Positions 12,396 to 23,723 of a stretch of 64,000 nucleotides of DNA are shown in pieces. How positions within the stretch are numbered: position 1 is the first letter of the stretch; every line of letters begins with the position of its first letter. The DNA comes from Microplitis mediator. Its lineage: Eukaryota; Arthropoda; Insecta; Hymenoptera; Braconidae. The notes beneath the pieces were generated by a model. That model saw only the letters and a program-made list of their open reading frames with translations. It did no database searches and had not been told where the DNA came from. A program made the position numbers and the translations under genes. The DNA is taken from the NCBI RefSeq assembly GCF_029852145.1, contig NC_079975.1:24433364-24497363 (forward strand), read 5' to 3'.

Positions 12396-13396
12396 ACCCG
12401 AGTCGAAATTTAGAGCCCATTTTGAACCTTCTAAATCGAATCTATTTCGGACTTGGAGGTTCAAAATAGAGTCTGTTTACATGTTAAATTAGGTCCGATT
12501 TTGGTCCCTGAAGTGCTACAAATTTCCGTTTTCAGCACTTTAGGGTTCAATATAGGATCCAATGAAAATTAAAATTAGGTCCTATTTTGAACCTCTGAGC
12601 CCTATTTTATTGTAATAATAACAATATTAATAATAATATTCATATTTAAAATATCATTAGCATTATTAATATTATGATTAATAATAACCTATGTTACTCT
12701 GGATTTTATTTGCATTTACAATGCTTAAAATAATTACAATCAAAATCATCAAAATATATAGCAAATGCTGTTAATAGTTCAATTTTTTATAATAAATTAA
12801 TAATAATGATAATAATAATTAATTTTATATAAATTTCGTTGCACGTCAAAAAAATAAAGCTTACAATTAATTTTTAAAAACCTAATTTTTTATATCATCA
12901 TAAATAATTTAATTATAATGAATCGAAATTTATTACAGGACTAATATTGTCGGACTTGAAGGTTCAAAACCAGACCTCCCAGTGAATGTTCGGTCCTCTG
13001 GGTTCAAAGTCGGAGCTAGAAGACTACAGGGCTCTCAATCGGATCTATTTTTTTTTGGTTTTGGTCTTAAAAAGGATTTTATTTTTCAATATTTTCTCTC
13101 ATACATAAATAAGTAATAATGTCCTTAATTAAAAAACTTATACACTAATTTAGATTTTAATTTTGATTTGACACCAATGATGTTCTTATCAATAAACAGT
13201 AACTGAAAATAAATATTCTCTTTAAATTCTTAATTTTCTTTAGTCTAATAAATATTAATTTTAAAGATATAATTTAAATGTTTAATGCTATGGAAAAATT
13301 AAAAAATTTTAAAAATATAAAAAAACCATTGCAACGTTTAATCGGATCTATTTCGGGCTAGAGGGGCCTATATAGGCTCTAAATTTCGACTCGGGT
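12396..13396. mobile_element. 1-kb TIR element, ACCCGAGTCGAAATTTAGAG ends
   Basis: Bounded by a 22-bp inverted repeat beginning ACCCGAGTCGAAATTTAGAG. Near each end lies a phrase related to TCGGATCTATTTCGG, and GGTTCAAA-type phrases recur inside. No long open frame. A lone copy of the right end (ATTTCGACTCGGGT) sits at about 23456-23470, so this is a family. Confidence 0.7.
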
Positions 13397-13460
13397 AAGC
13401 ATACGCTCTATTCAGACATTTATGAGAATCTATCATTTATTCGTTTCTAAACAGGGCCGG

Positions 13461-14522
13461 TACACGGAAAGAAAATTATGGCAGCGGTTCCCATAATTTT
13501 GTGAAATTTTTTCCTATACCATCATAGGAATTATGACCATAAATTATGGGAGCGGTTTCTATAATTATGGGAATGTGTCCCATAATTATAGGAATAGTTC
13601 CTATAATTATCGGAATGATACCCATAACACTATAGGAATGGTTCCTATAATTATAGGAATGGTTCCTATAATTTATAGGAATACTTTCTATAATATTATG
13701 GGAATCATTCCTATAATTTATGGGAATGGTTCCTATAATTTATAGGAACCATTCCCATAAATTATAGGAACCATTCCCATAATATTATGGGAATGGTTCC
13801 CATAATAGTATGGGAACTATTCCCATAATATTATAGGAATGATTCCCATAATGCAATTGGAATGGTTCGTATACCATTATGGGAATTATTCCCATAATAT
13901 TATGGGAATGGTTCGCATACCATTATGGGAATTATTCCCATAATATTATGGGAATAGTTCCCATACTATTATAGGAACCATTCCTATAATATTATGGGAA
14001 TGGTTCCCATATTATCATGAAAAAATTAATTTAAAGAAGTGTGGTAATCACTTCTACAATACACAGAAATATTATTAAACATAAAAACAAAAATTCAAAC
14101 ATTGAAAAAAAAAATCGTATTTGGCAAAAAAACATTAAAATTTTTAACAAGAATTTTTTGTCAGCACAAAACATTCAAGAAAATTCAAATTTTGGGAAAT
14201 TTCTACACTATTGTGCAAAAAAAAATCTTTTAATATTATAGGGATGGTTCCCATAACATTATGGGAATAGTTCCCATAATATTATAGGAATAGTTCCTAT
14301 ACCAATATGGGAACCATTCCCATACCAGTATGGGAATCATTCCCATATCATTATGGGAACCATTCCCATAATGGTATGGGAACTATTCTCATACTATTAT
14401 GGGAATGGTTCCCATAATATATGGGAACCATCCCTATAGTAGTATAGGTACTATTCCCATACCATTATGGGAACCATTCCCATAATGCATAGCAAAAACT
14501 CCCATAATTTTCTTTCCGTGTA
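13461..14522. repeat. tandem palindrome array inside a CACGGAAAGAAAA TIR element
   Basis: The ends are TACACGGAAAGAAAATTATG and its inverse, with TA at both sides. The interior is dozens of copies of a 23-26-bp unit around ATTATGGGAATGGTTCCCAT, itself a palindrome, so the whole block can fold on itself in many registers. A non-repetitive A-rich stretch (about 14020-14235) interrupts it. Eroded units of the same type occur at about 34060 and 35830-36180. The open frame at 13533-13745 only translates the repeat. Confidence 0.85.
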
Positions 14523-15017
14523 CGGATTATTTTCAATAAAAACTAAATCTGTAATTTATCACTTATTTGAGACCGAGTAATTATTGATGTAAAATCATGA
14601 TTATAAATCGCTTAGCACAAAAATCAAATAACAATTACATATATCTAGTCTGCATCACACGCAATCAGTCTTGTCAAGTGACCTTTTTAGATCACTAGCT
14701 TTTTAAAATTATTTAACACTCATTTGTATAATGTGTAACACCTATATATATAACTATACGAAATTGTATTTGGTAAAGCACTATATGTATATACTGTAAT
14801 AAAACTACTTTCACATTGAGTTGCGAAATGATTGTTATCATGTTAGAAAAAAAAAATAAATTATAAATGTTAAATAAAGAAGTAATTGATTTAATTTTGT
14901 TTTTAAATAAATATTTATTAAGTTATTCTGGTGTCAATAAAAATTCCAAAGTCATACATTTAGCTTCGGTCGTTATAACAATTACAGGATTCGTGTTGTG
15001 GTAAAATAATAAAATAT
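14523..15017. other. 3' flank of the yellow-g2-like gene
   Basis: No gene. It holds the 3' UTR of the minus-strand gene; an AATAAA on the minus strand lies at 14914-14919, about 100 bases past the stop codon. Confidence 0.5.
14914..14919 (-). terminator. poly(A) signal AATAAA, yellow-g2-like gene
   Basis: Canonical hexamer on the minus strand about 100 nt downstream of the TAG at 15018-15020. Confidence 0.5.
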
Positions 15018-16907
15018 CTACAGGGTATTAAATGTATGTTCAACACCACAGCCAACAGTACCCTGAATAAAGTCTGGGAAATTTGATTCAAGAGCGCGCA
15101 TTCTTTCTGTTCTATAATCAGGAGTTACGTGAGTTGCGAACATGATATCATCACCAGTTGACACTCTATCGAAATGTTCTTCCACAAATCTGAGACTTGT
15201 ATCCCAACGGTATATATCTGACTTTCCTTCGTAACGGAAAAACATCGCAGTGCCATTATCCGTACCCAGGATGACGATTTTGGCCTTTTTCTGACCTAGA
15301 TCGTGGAACTTTATTGACTCTCCGGTTTGCAAACTTTTAGTACTGACGACATAAATATGAGAACTACTGAGATAAGTGAAAATAAGACACGTAGAGCCGT
15401 CAGCACGTCGTATAAGTACGGGAGTTAGCACATCTCGTTTTGAAGTTGTTGCTAAAATATCCTGAGGCAAACCGACACTGCGACTCTGTCCTGTTGTTAC
15501 GTCATGGACTAAAATTGCACCGGATTCCGCATCAGTTACATAAATGTAAACATGACCATTTTCGCCATAATCAGCAATGACGTACTGGAGTCGGGAAGAG
15601 TCCGTTGTCAACTTACTTAAGTCGACTACTTTAATGAGCTGTTGGTCCATAAAAATGTTGTTATTTTATTGTTTATGTTCATTTTCTTTTAATGTAAATC
15701 TTATTATTTACCTTATCTGTACTCAAATTGAATGCGACGACTTTTGGTGGGCATTTGCGAACAGGTTTTTCAAGAGTATTTACTACTCCGGTATCCAATA
15801 CCCAAAGTATCCCTTGCGGATCAAGAAAAATGTCGACGACATTCTGTAGAGCTGCACAATTGCCTTCTTCTTGAAGTGACCAACACGGGTACGCATTTAT
15901 TACTGGAGATTCTCCATTATTTCGCAGTGAAATTTTTCCTAAAGTCACTGGTACTCCTGATTTGAATCTAAAAAAAATATTTTTTTAAATATGTAGAAGA
16001 GGGAGGGGTATCGAATGAAACATTAACAATTTCAAGCCGGTAGTTAAATTTTTTCAAAAATCGAAAGTTTATGATAAAAACTGTTAAAAGTTTTGCTTCT
16101 TCCCTTGCATTCAATAATTATGTGAAATGTAATTTTTCTTTATGTAAATTTATTTAATATCTAGAAATTTAATAATATTAATAATTATGTAATATAGGGG
16201 TGGGAGGGGCAAAACGGGGTACTTAAGAAAATACTAAATTTTCGGGGACTCAATGTGTTAAATCTTTTTTTTTTTTAATGATAATCAAAATAACTAAGAA
16301 AAATTTTTAGCTGCCGCTAAAAAAAAAAATAATTTTTGCGGGTAAAATGGGAGACCCTCTAAAAAAGGTAAAAAAAAAAAAATTTCTGGAAATTAAATTA
16401 ATTTTTTTGTCAGTAATTTACATAAAGAAAAATTAAATTTCACATAATTATTGGGTGTAAAGGAAAAAAAAAATTTTTTAATAGTTTTTATCATAAAACG
16501 AAATTCATTAACATTTTTCGATTGAAACTTTCGATTTTTGAAAAAGTTTAACAAAACAATTCAAAATAGTGATCAATTATATTTACAAAAGTAATTTTTG
16601 AATGTTTGTTTCACCCCCTACCATGCTTTGCCCCTCTTTAACTTACCCTCTAATAATGAATTAGTGAAATTTACTGCGTATTAGTGAATAGTCATTATTT
16701 CTGCAGCTATAAGTATACCACTAATTCAACTAGTGGTATACTTGTAGCTGGTTCCCAGTGAATATTCGCTAATTCAAAGTGAATTTCACTGCTTCATTTT
16801 TAGAGAGTACACGGGAAAAGTGAACTATCGAAATTGAGAACGACAAGTAATATAATGATAAAGTAAAACGTGAATAATAATAATAGTTATTATTATTATT
16901 ATTATTA

Positions 16908-16945
<38 letters not shown>

Positions 16946-17981
16946 GCCTTTATTTAGACCCAACAGCAAAAATTTGCCAATAACAGGGTCACTACATAGT
17001 TATACATGAAAAAAAAATATACAAAGATGACTGAACTAAACTAAGTAAAGTATACAATAACTAATTGCTAAAGATACAATCAACGAAGAATATATAGAGA
17101 GTAAATTTAAGTTATAAATCATTAAGGTTGATTAAATTACTAGGTTTGAATGATACCAGGTGTACATATTTAATTGTTTAACGTAAAGAGATCAGGATGG
17201 ATGCAATTGTGCTGGCTGATAAATTACAGGATAAGTATGAAAATTTATTGTCTATGCAAGAAAAATTACTATTTGAACTTTAAAAATCGTAACTGATATT
17301 TAGGAAATTGACGACACGTATTATAAAATTTATTATTTCAAGTAGTAAAATTCCCCATATTGACACCCGAGTTTCGGGTTATAATTTCAAACACATATTA
17401 TTTAATTTTATTTTTTTCCGCGTATAATTATATTTTTTAAAATATATTTTTTATGTAAAAAAAAAATATATCAATGTTATATACTGTGAATTATACATTT
17501 AAAAATACATAATTTATATACACTTTATAATCTATGAATTAACATACAATACACATATATAAAAAATGTATGAATTCTTGTAAATGAAAAAATATATTAT
17601 TATATATATATATATATATATATAAAACTACCAAAATACCTACATAAGCAATTATAAGGTATCACATCTTCTTTCATATATTTGTATGTTGTAAAAATAT
17701 ATTATACCATAAATTTTTTTTTATACAAGTAATTAAATTATTTAATTAAAATGAAATTACCTCGGCATAGCAATAATAGCGTCGTCATTGTGAACTACAC
17801 TTCTCGTAGCGATTATATTTTTGCTATTGAATAGGTTGTGATTTTTATATATATTTTTGGTAGTTTCACATGGCCACACATATCCGATATTAAATCGTAA
17901 TTTTTCATCCGTGATTTTAACAGGAGCTCCAAATGTATATCCAATACTCAATATTACTATCAATACTTTAAGTACCGCCAT
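15018..17981 (-). CDS. yellow-g2: yellow-g2-like secreted protein (yellow-g/g2 pair)
   Basis: Exons 17981-17761, 15967-15712 and 15638-15018 join in frame (phase 2, then phase 0) to 365 residues, a normal yellow-family length. The leader is MAVLKVLIVILSIGYTFG. Exon 2 begins at the family's PR|FKSGVPVTLG site. YPCWSLQEEGNCAALQNVVD and GILWVLDTGVVNTLEKPV are the yellow-g/g2 hallmark. Exon 3 has SRLQYVIADYGENGHVYIYV and ends LESNFPDFIQ plus a short tail. In Drosophila the g/g2 products are ovarian and needed for a firm eggshell; the same role here is inference. It is head to head with the plus-strand paralogue. Which of the two is g and which g2 is my judgement and could be swapped. Unlike its partner it has no intron at the FFRYEG site. 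The acceptor of exon 3 (CCAACAG) has a weak pyrimidine tract. Confidence 0.92.
16197..16637. repeat. imperfect inverted repeat, GGGGCAAAACGGGG / TTTGCCCC ends
   Basis: Lies in intron 1 of the yellow-g2-like gene. AGGGGCAAAACGGGGTA on the left is answered by TGCTTTGCCCCTC on the right, and the interior phrases (TAATTTACATAAAGAAAAAT, CGATTTTTGAAAAAGTTTAA and others) also fold back on sequence left of 16197, at about 16045-16150. An eroded foldback. Confidence 0.5.
16644..16809. mobile_element. MITE, CTCTAAWAATGAA ends
   Basis: TIRs of about 25 bp: CTCTAATAATGAATTAGTGA on the left against the inverse of TCACTGCTTCATTTTTAGAG, flanked by TA. An internal perfect palindrome (TATACCACTAATTC...) sits at about 16714-16741. 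The elements at 31589-31660 and 35901-36060 look like relatives. Confidence 0.6.
16887..16946. repeat. ATT microsatellite
   Basis: About 20 ATT units with one interruption, in intron 1 of the yellow-g2-like gene. It produces a poly-Asn open frame on the minus strand that is not a gene. Confidence 0.95.
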
Positions 17982-18061
17982 TTTACTTTTATTTTAAATT
18001 AAAACTGTTTTTCCCGAGTCTTATAAAATCTCAGTCTGATCCGCTCAGTAATTACGCAGCA

Positions 18062-18069
18062 TTTATATA
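18062..18069 (-). promoter_or_regulatory. TATA box, yellow-g2-like gene
   Basis: TATATAAA on the minus strand, with an initiator-like TCAGAC about 28 bases downstream (about 18034-18039), 50-60 bases before the ATG at 17981. The spacing fits a normal insect TATA/Inr promoter. Confidence 0.6.
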
Positions 18070-18348
18070 CTCAAATTTGTTGTGTCTTAGCAATTAATTG
18101 TGAAATTGTAAAACAAATAAATTTATTGTTCCGCAAAATTTTTTCCTTCACAATAAAATATTTATATTTCAAAATTTTTTATTCAACCGGAAGAATAATA
18201 ATATTTAATTTCCGCATTACGTTATTTAAATAAATCAATAGCTTGTTATTGTTGATGAAATTCCAATGGTTACCAAATTTGGAAGAAGGAATGAATATTT
18301 GAATTAATAATAAATATAAACATTAAATAAAAACATGAATTTGCTTGA

Positions 18349-18356
18349 TATAAAAG
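18349..18356 (+). promoter_or_regulatory. TATA box, yellow-g-like gene
   Basis: TATAAAAG about 90 bases upstream of the ATG at 18446. A start site about 25-35 bases downstream would leave a short leader. Together with the minus-strand TATA at 18062 it makes a compact divergent promoter region of 464 bp between the two start codons. Confidence 0.65.
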
Positions 18357-18445
18357 AGTTAATTTGCGGTGTTGAGGTCACAAAAGCGCTGCCTTTTATC
18401 GCAGTACATTAAGTTCGAGCAGATAAGAAAGTACAATTATTTAAA

Positions 18446-21400
18446 ATGACAAAAGTGTTAATTATATCATTAATTATACTGGCTGGAGTGTCTGCAGTTT
18501 TTGGAAGAGCTCGTCAAGTTGTGCCAAAAGTATCTGATTATACTTATCAGATAAATCACAAAAGTATAATGTGGCCGGGTAAAGATACGATGGACGTTTT
18601 TACAAAGAGTGGGCGCCATGACAGAAAGAGTATCATTGCAACGAAATTACAATTGTTCGAAGATCAAATTTTCCTTGCGTTCCCACGTTTCAAGCCCGGA
18701 GTTCCAATTACTCTTGGAGTTATCAAACAAGGCGACAAATGTGGATACGATGCGTTTCCATGCTGGGCATTGCAAGAAGAAGGTAACTGTGAAGCTCTGC
18801 AAAATGTTGTTGATATTGCTGTTGATGATCATGGCATACTCTGGGCTCTTGATACTGGCATTGTCAACACGTTAACTCAACCTGTCTTTCGTTGTGACCC
18901 TAAAGTTGTTGGTATTGACGTACGAAGCAAGCAGGTGAATTTTATATTTTATTTTATAAATCGAATCTATGTATGGTCAAAAATCTGCTGACCCTGCGAC
19001 AAAAAAAATTGTTGACTTTTTGTTGGATTAAATTAAGAATTTACATAATAAATTTTCGACTTAAATTTAACAAAAAGTCAGCAATTTTTTTTTTTTTGTG
19101 CTGCTTGGCTGCGAATACGCATTAAATCCGGAGTGAATTCGGAGCGGGTGATTATTTATTTTATTTATTCACTCCATATGTGGAAATAAATACTCCCGAA
19201 TTTTTAGTGTCGGGAAATTGCAGATGAAATAAAATGTCATATTTTTAGTCAGCTCTTGGGGCAAAATGAGACAGCATTTTTTTAAGAAAATAAAATGATT
19301 TTTTTGTTCAAAAATATTTAATTAAAGTTTGTAGAGAAAGATGGGCAATTTAATCAACTTGGATATTAAGCAATTAAAAATTTTCAGCAAAAGAAATTTT
19401 TTTTTAATAACTAGTCCATTTTACCTCTAAGTTAATTTTTATCAATTAAATAATTCAGATAACAAACACTTAGAAAGAAAAAAAATGCTGAAATTTTTAA
19501 ATTGGCCGCAATGTTCAGGCTGATCAACTTGCCCCATTTTTCCTACAACCCGTAACATAACTATTTTGTTCCTTAAAAAAAAATAGTATATCATTTCATT
19601 TTAGGCTGCCCTATACTTTTTAATTTTAACTCATAACTTTTTTTAGGTTGTCAAAGTAATTAATTTGAACCATCTTATAATCGGAACTTCGCGACTGCAA
19701 TACATAATTGTCGAGTATGCAAATGATGGTAAAGTTTATTTGTACATCAGTGACGCATCAGGAAGAGCAATAATCGTGTACGATGTAGTCGGAAATAGTG
19801 GATTCCGTGTAAGTTTACCCAAAGCTGTTAATTTGGGCAACTCGAAGCGTGATGTTCTCAACATGGTTCTCGTTCAAAAACCCACTTGTCCAGAATTATA
19901 CTTCACTTATCTCAGTTCCAGTCGAGTATTTAGTATCAGAACAAGTTGTTTGAGACAAGGCGCTTCCGGTTCAACAGATATTTCGGATGTTGGAACTAAA
20001 TTGAATAGTATTGTTTTACTGGGTACCAATGGCGGCAGTGTCATCTTCTTCAGATACAAGGGTAATTATTTTTCATTAAATTGATAGACTGTAAAAATAT
20101 TTTGAACTCAGTGCATCGGAATGACTCGGTGTAAAAATTTTGGTGTGAAAATTACACCAAATATCGGGTTAAATTCTTACACCGTCAAATCGTGTAAATG
20201 TATAATTTAAGGTAAAAGCCCCTATACCCGCTCACTTTTCATTGGAGTGAGATTAAATCACTCAATATAAATTAATAAATAAAATGAAAAACCAGATTTT
20301 TTTTTATAGTTATTTTTTGAAGTTTCGAGTATTAGAATAAAATTTAAGTTTGAAGAATAATCTTGATAATTAATTATTATTAATTTTTTAAATAAGCTCC
20401 TTGAGTGTATCCATAGTCGCTCACTAAAAGTTGTCATGTACCATTACTCGACCAACACATGGCCCTATAGTCGCTCAAAGACAATATCAATTAAACTATG
20501 ATAAGTTTATTGATTTGGACAAATAATTTATAAATTATACTACTTTATTCTTTCATAATATAAATTTTCATGAATTTTAAAAATGTATTTAATAAGATAT
20601 AGTTATAACAATTCGAAAAAAATTTGACGTACCCTAAATTTAATCTAACGAATGAACGTTAAAGTAAAAAATGCCCGGCTTTGCGCGATTTTGAAAACAG
20701 TCATTTAATTTAAATTTATAATCTATTATAAAATAATTTGATACATCATATTTTAATGTATTTAGATTCACAAATAATTATTTATCAATAATAATTTTTT
20801 TAGTTGTAATTTTTTTTAATAAAAATTATAAAAAAACGCCTTAAACAGTTAAAGTGAGCGACTAATGGTACTGAGCGGGTAAAGGGGCTTTTACCTTAGT
20901 TAAAAATATACAATAATCATTTGATGCTCATTAATCAAAATTTTAACGAGTAATCCGCGATGGTGTAAAAAAAGTAGATTACATCCTTTTAAAATTACAC
21001 GGGTGCACATTTTCCACCGAGGGTTTTTTCCACCATTATTTCACACTAAAGTCATATGGGGTAAGTGTACACAGTGGGTAAGTGTGCGCAAACCCATGCA
21101 TTTCAGTCCGAAATTAATGAGTTTGCGCATACTTGCCCCACGTCATTCTACACGGCCGTGTAAAATTATCGGGCGCCATTTTTAAACCGAAATTTTTTAC
21201 AGTATAGTGGAACTAGAGTTAATGTTTATTTGATTAATTTTTTTTAGGACAAGCTGACGTTTATCTGTGGGATACAAACACGACTTTCGGTCCAGAAAAT
21301 TTTGTTATTGTGCAGAAAGGTGACGAGTGCCATTTACCAACAAGTATTGCACTTGGACCTCAAGATTCCTTATGGACACTTGAAAGTAATTTCCAGGACT

Positions 21401-21468
21401 TTATACAAAATACTATATCCTCTGGAGGTGCATCTATGATTGTTCATCCTCTTGTTAAAAACTGTTAA
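18446..21468 (+). CDS. yellow-g: yellow-g-like secreted protein (yellow-g/g2 pair)
   Basis: Exons 18446-18934, 19647-20061 and 21248-21468 join in frame (phase 0, then phase 1) to 374 residues. The signal peptide is MTKVLIISLIILAGVSAVFG. Exon 1 has IMWPGKDT, SIIATKLQLFEDQIFLAFPR, FKPGVPITLGV, the hallmark FPCWALQEEGNCEALQNVVD and ILWALDTGIVNTLTQPV. Exon 2 has SRLQYIIVEYANDGKVYLYI and LPKAVNLGNSKRDVL. Exon 3 has QADVYLWDTNT, VQKGDECHLPTSIALG and LWTLESNFQDFIQ. Known family role in flies: a follicle-cell secreted eggshell factor. The paralogue lies head to head on the other strand. An intron (phase 1) splits FFRYKG|QADVYLW, which is absent from the partner gene. The first intron of the usual PR|F site is absent here although the partner gene has it. 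Assignment as g rather than g2 is provisional. Confidence 0.93.
20207..20897. mobile_element. TIR element, TAAGGTAAAAGCCCC ends
   Basis: Inserted in intron 2 of the yellow-g-like gene. The left end TTAAGGTAAAAGCCCCTATA and right end ...AAAGGGGCTTTTACCTTA are inverted copies, followed inward by CCCGCTCA on both sides. About 690 bp, non-coding. The left 190 bp recur inverted at 27935-28128. The host intron around it carries GTGTAAAAATT/AAAATTACAC-type phrases and a hairpin at 21056-21140 (GGGTAAGTGTGCGCAAAC against GTTTGCGCATACTTGCCCC), so this element sits inside an older repeat. Confidence 0.75.
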
Positions 21469-21530
21469 TTAATGTAATTAAATCAAACGACTTGTCTTAT
21501 ATAAATAGACCCATTTTATTAAACTTATAT

Positions 21531-21536
21531 AATAAA
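21531..21536 (+). terminator. poly(A) signal AATAAA, yellow-g-like gene
   Basis: Canonical hexamer about 63 nt past the TAA at 21466-21468. Confidence 0.6.
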
Positions 21537-21539
21537 CAA

Positions 21540-22283
21540 TTTATTTATTATTAAATCTGGTTTATTTTATCGTCATTTATTATTTTCGAAAGTTAAGTAA
21601 TTTAGTGTTAAGTTGCCAAAAAAAAACTAATTATTAATTTAATTAGCTTTAAAAAAGTATAATCAAAATTTTAATTTTTATCAGCAGCTTGATTACTAAG
21701 AAAATATAAATTTAAACTTTCACTGCTTCATATATTTTAAAGAGAGATTTACTTTCGATGTATTGTCGAAAACAAACTCCAATTAAAATATTTTTAAATT
21801 TTATTTAATTAATTAATTTAAATATTTCATTTTGATAAATGAAAGTTGTTTTTTTTTTCAATAACAACGAGAATTGTTCTAAACTTTCGAATTTCCTTTC
21901 ATCGGAAAAAATTTATTATGTAATTTATCAAACTTGACCCAATAAAAAAATTAAGGGAACGGCTAGTTTTAGAAATTATTAAAAAAAAATCTACTTGAAG
22001 TCATGAAATGAATTAATAAAACTTTTTTTGAGTTCGCGATCGAGTGTTAATTTATTTTAGATGAGAAAAAGTTGCTCGCGGAAGGAAGCGCGATCAATTT
22101 TTCATGTTTTGAAATTAATCTTACAATAAAAATTTAATCGAAACTAAGTATCGGACAGTAGTTTATGATGGTAGTTTAAAAAGTGTCGGTACTTTTAAAT
22201 ATTTTATCTGAATAACAATTAATTATAAAACACTACAAAAAATATATACATATATATAATACAATACAATATATTAAAAAAAA
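21540..22283. other. intergenic between convergent yellow-family genes
   Basis: No gene recognised. AT-rich with several poly-A/T tracts. Confidence 0.4.
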
Positions 22284-22446
22284 TTAAAATTGATTGCACT
22301 GAAATTTTAACGATTCTACTCGTTAAATTTTAATTATTTATTGGGTGAATGCTATATATTATTATTTTCATACAATGGATTAATAATATCTCTCAGATTT
22401 CTTAATGGATCGATTCGATAATCAGTTACGCGAGTACTCGTTCTCT
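22284..22446 (-). pseudogene. dead copy of the last exon of the neighbouring yellow-like gene
   Basis: Aligns by eye over its whole length with 23724-23885, the terminal exon of the minus-strand yellow-like gene: ACTGATTATCGAAT, ATTTAACGAGTAGAAT and CAATCAATTTT are shared. The acceptor AG has become GG. A one-base deletion after CGAGTACTC brings a stop into frame at once, and a further stop follows. The duplicated block extends somewhat beyond the exon on its 3' side. I found no copies of the other exons. Confidence 0.8.
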
Positions 22447-22539
22447 CCGCAAATTGAAAAAAAAATTCAAAAAATAGATCAAAATTAGCTTTTTCTCGTA
22501 TTTTCAGAAATTCAAAAGTAGTTGTAAAAAAGTTGGTTG

Positions 22540-23470
22540 TCGCACCCTATTTCAGTCAAGTAGCGCCTATATTCGTTTGTTTTCAGACGAGTTAGGTTGA
22601 GAAAGGTTTCAAATTTAAACTCCCTTTTGGACCTACTCATGTTCGTTTCCAGGCGAGTTAGGTTGAGAAAGGGTTTTAATTAAAACCCCGTTAGACGCTA
22701 GTTCGTCTGAAGACCTATCTTTACGAATATTATGTAAATTATGCGATTGCCCAAGAAATTTTATCTGTCGATCAATTTTGGGTTAATAATGATACTGATA
22801 TAAATTGTGCGCTTCCTTACCTTTACAGATGTGAAGAAACAAATAATTATTTAACTATTCCTGTGTCTTCTTCAGAACACGTATGCTTTTTTATTTCAAT
22901 CGATGATCGAATTTATTTATCACAACCAATTAATTCAAAAGAATTTGAGTAAAATTTTCATCATACTTGTCACTCTTAACATTTTTACATATATTTTATC
23001 ACAATATCGGTGTAATCAAGCCAATCAACATTTTTTACTTGGAAAATGAAATTTTTTATGTACTTTCGATTCTCTAACTCAATCGTTAAACTCATTATTC
23101 AGTTATTAAATTATCTTTTATTTATTAATTTCTTGTATATTTTGTAAAATTTTAGTTTCTTATCAATACTACAAGAAAAATAATTTCTAAGTTTTAATCT
23201 CATTTTCATCCTAACCAAAAATTTACAGGTTCGACTAGTATAGGTTGAAACAGTCGAAAATTTCAAATTAAACCCTGGTTCATTCTTTTTTGAACTTATT
23301 TCAGGGGTACTAGGATGAAACAGAGTTTTAAGCTTCGAACTAAACCCTAGTTCACTTCTCCTTACCCGAATTTCAGGCGAGTTAGGTTGAAAAAAGTTTT
23401 AAAATCGAGGCGGCAAATACCCCCATCAAAAGGTTCAGGCTCTATGGGGTTTTAATATTTCGACTCGGGT
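22540..23470. repeat. repeat-rich block ending in the ACCCGAGTCG terminus
   Basis: GCGAGTTAGGTTGAGAAAGG-like phrases recur at about 22589, 22657 and 23375, with looser versions near 23243 and 23310. The block ends at ATTTCGACTCGGGT, the inverse of the terminus of the 12396-13396 element, so it is probably a truncated member of that family. Between the phrases, 22695-22949 is open for 85 codons (stop 22950-22952) with protein-like composition, e.g. ALPYLYRCEETNNYLTIPV; it has no ATG start and I recognise no family. Confidence 0.5.
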
Positions 23471-23723
23471 AGTTACGCCAATAACTATTTTATTTTCATA
23501 GGCCAAAATCCATTTCATATTATCCAATTTTTCATATTATTAATATTAATTAACAAATACTACCCCTTAAATGATTTCATATAAAATATTAAATGTATAC
23601 ATAAATTTTTTATAAATATAAATAATTAGCTCTTTTTTTCCTTTATATTCAATTCATGTCATCGACTGTATTAATACAAAAAAAATATATAAAATGTAAT
23701 ATAATAAATTAAAAAAAAAGAAA

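Noticed and set aside
13533..13745. 70-residue Asn/Tyr/Gly/Ile-rich frame
   Set aside because: Lies entirely in the palindrome array; each pseudo-unit is one 23-26-bp repeat.
16769..16969. Poly-Asn frame on the minus strand
   Set aside because: Translation of the ATT microsatellite.
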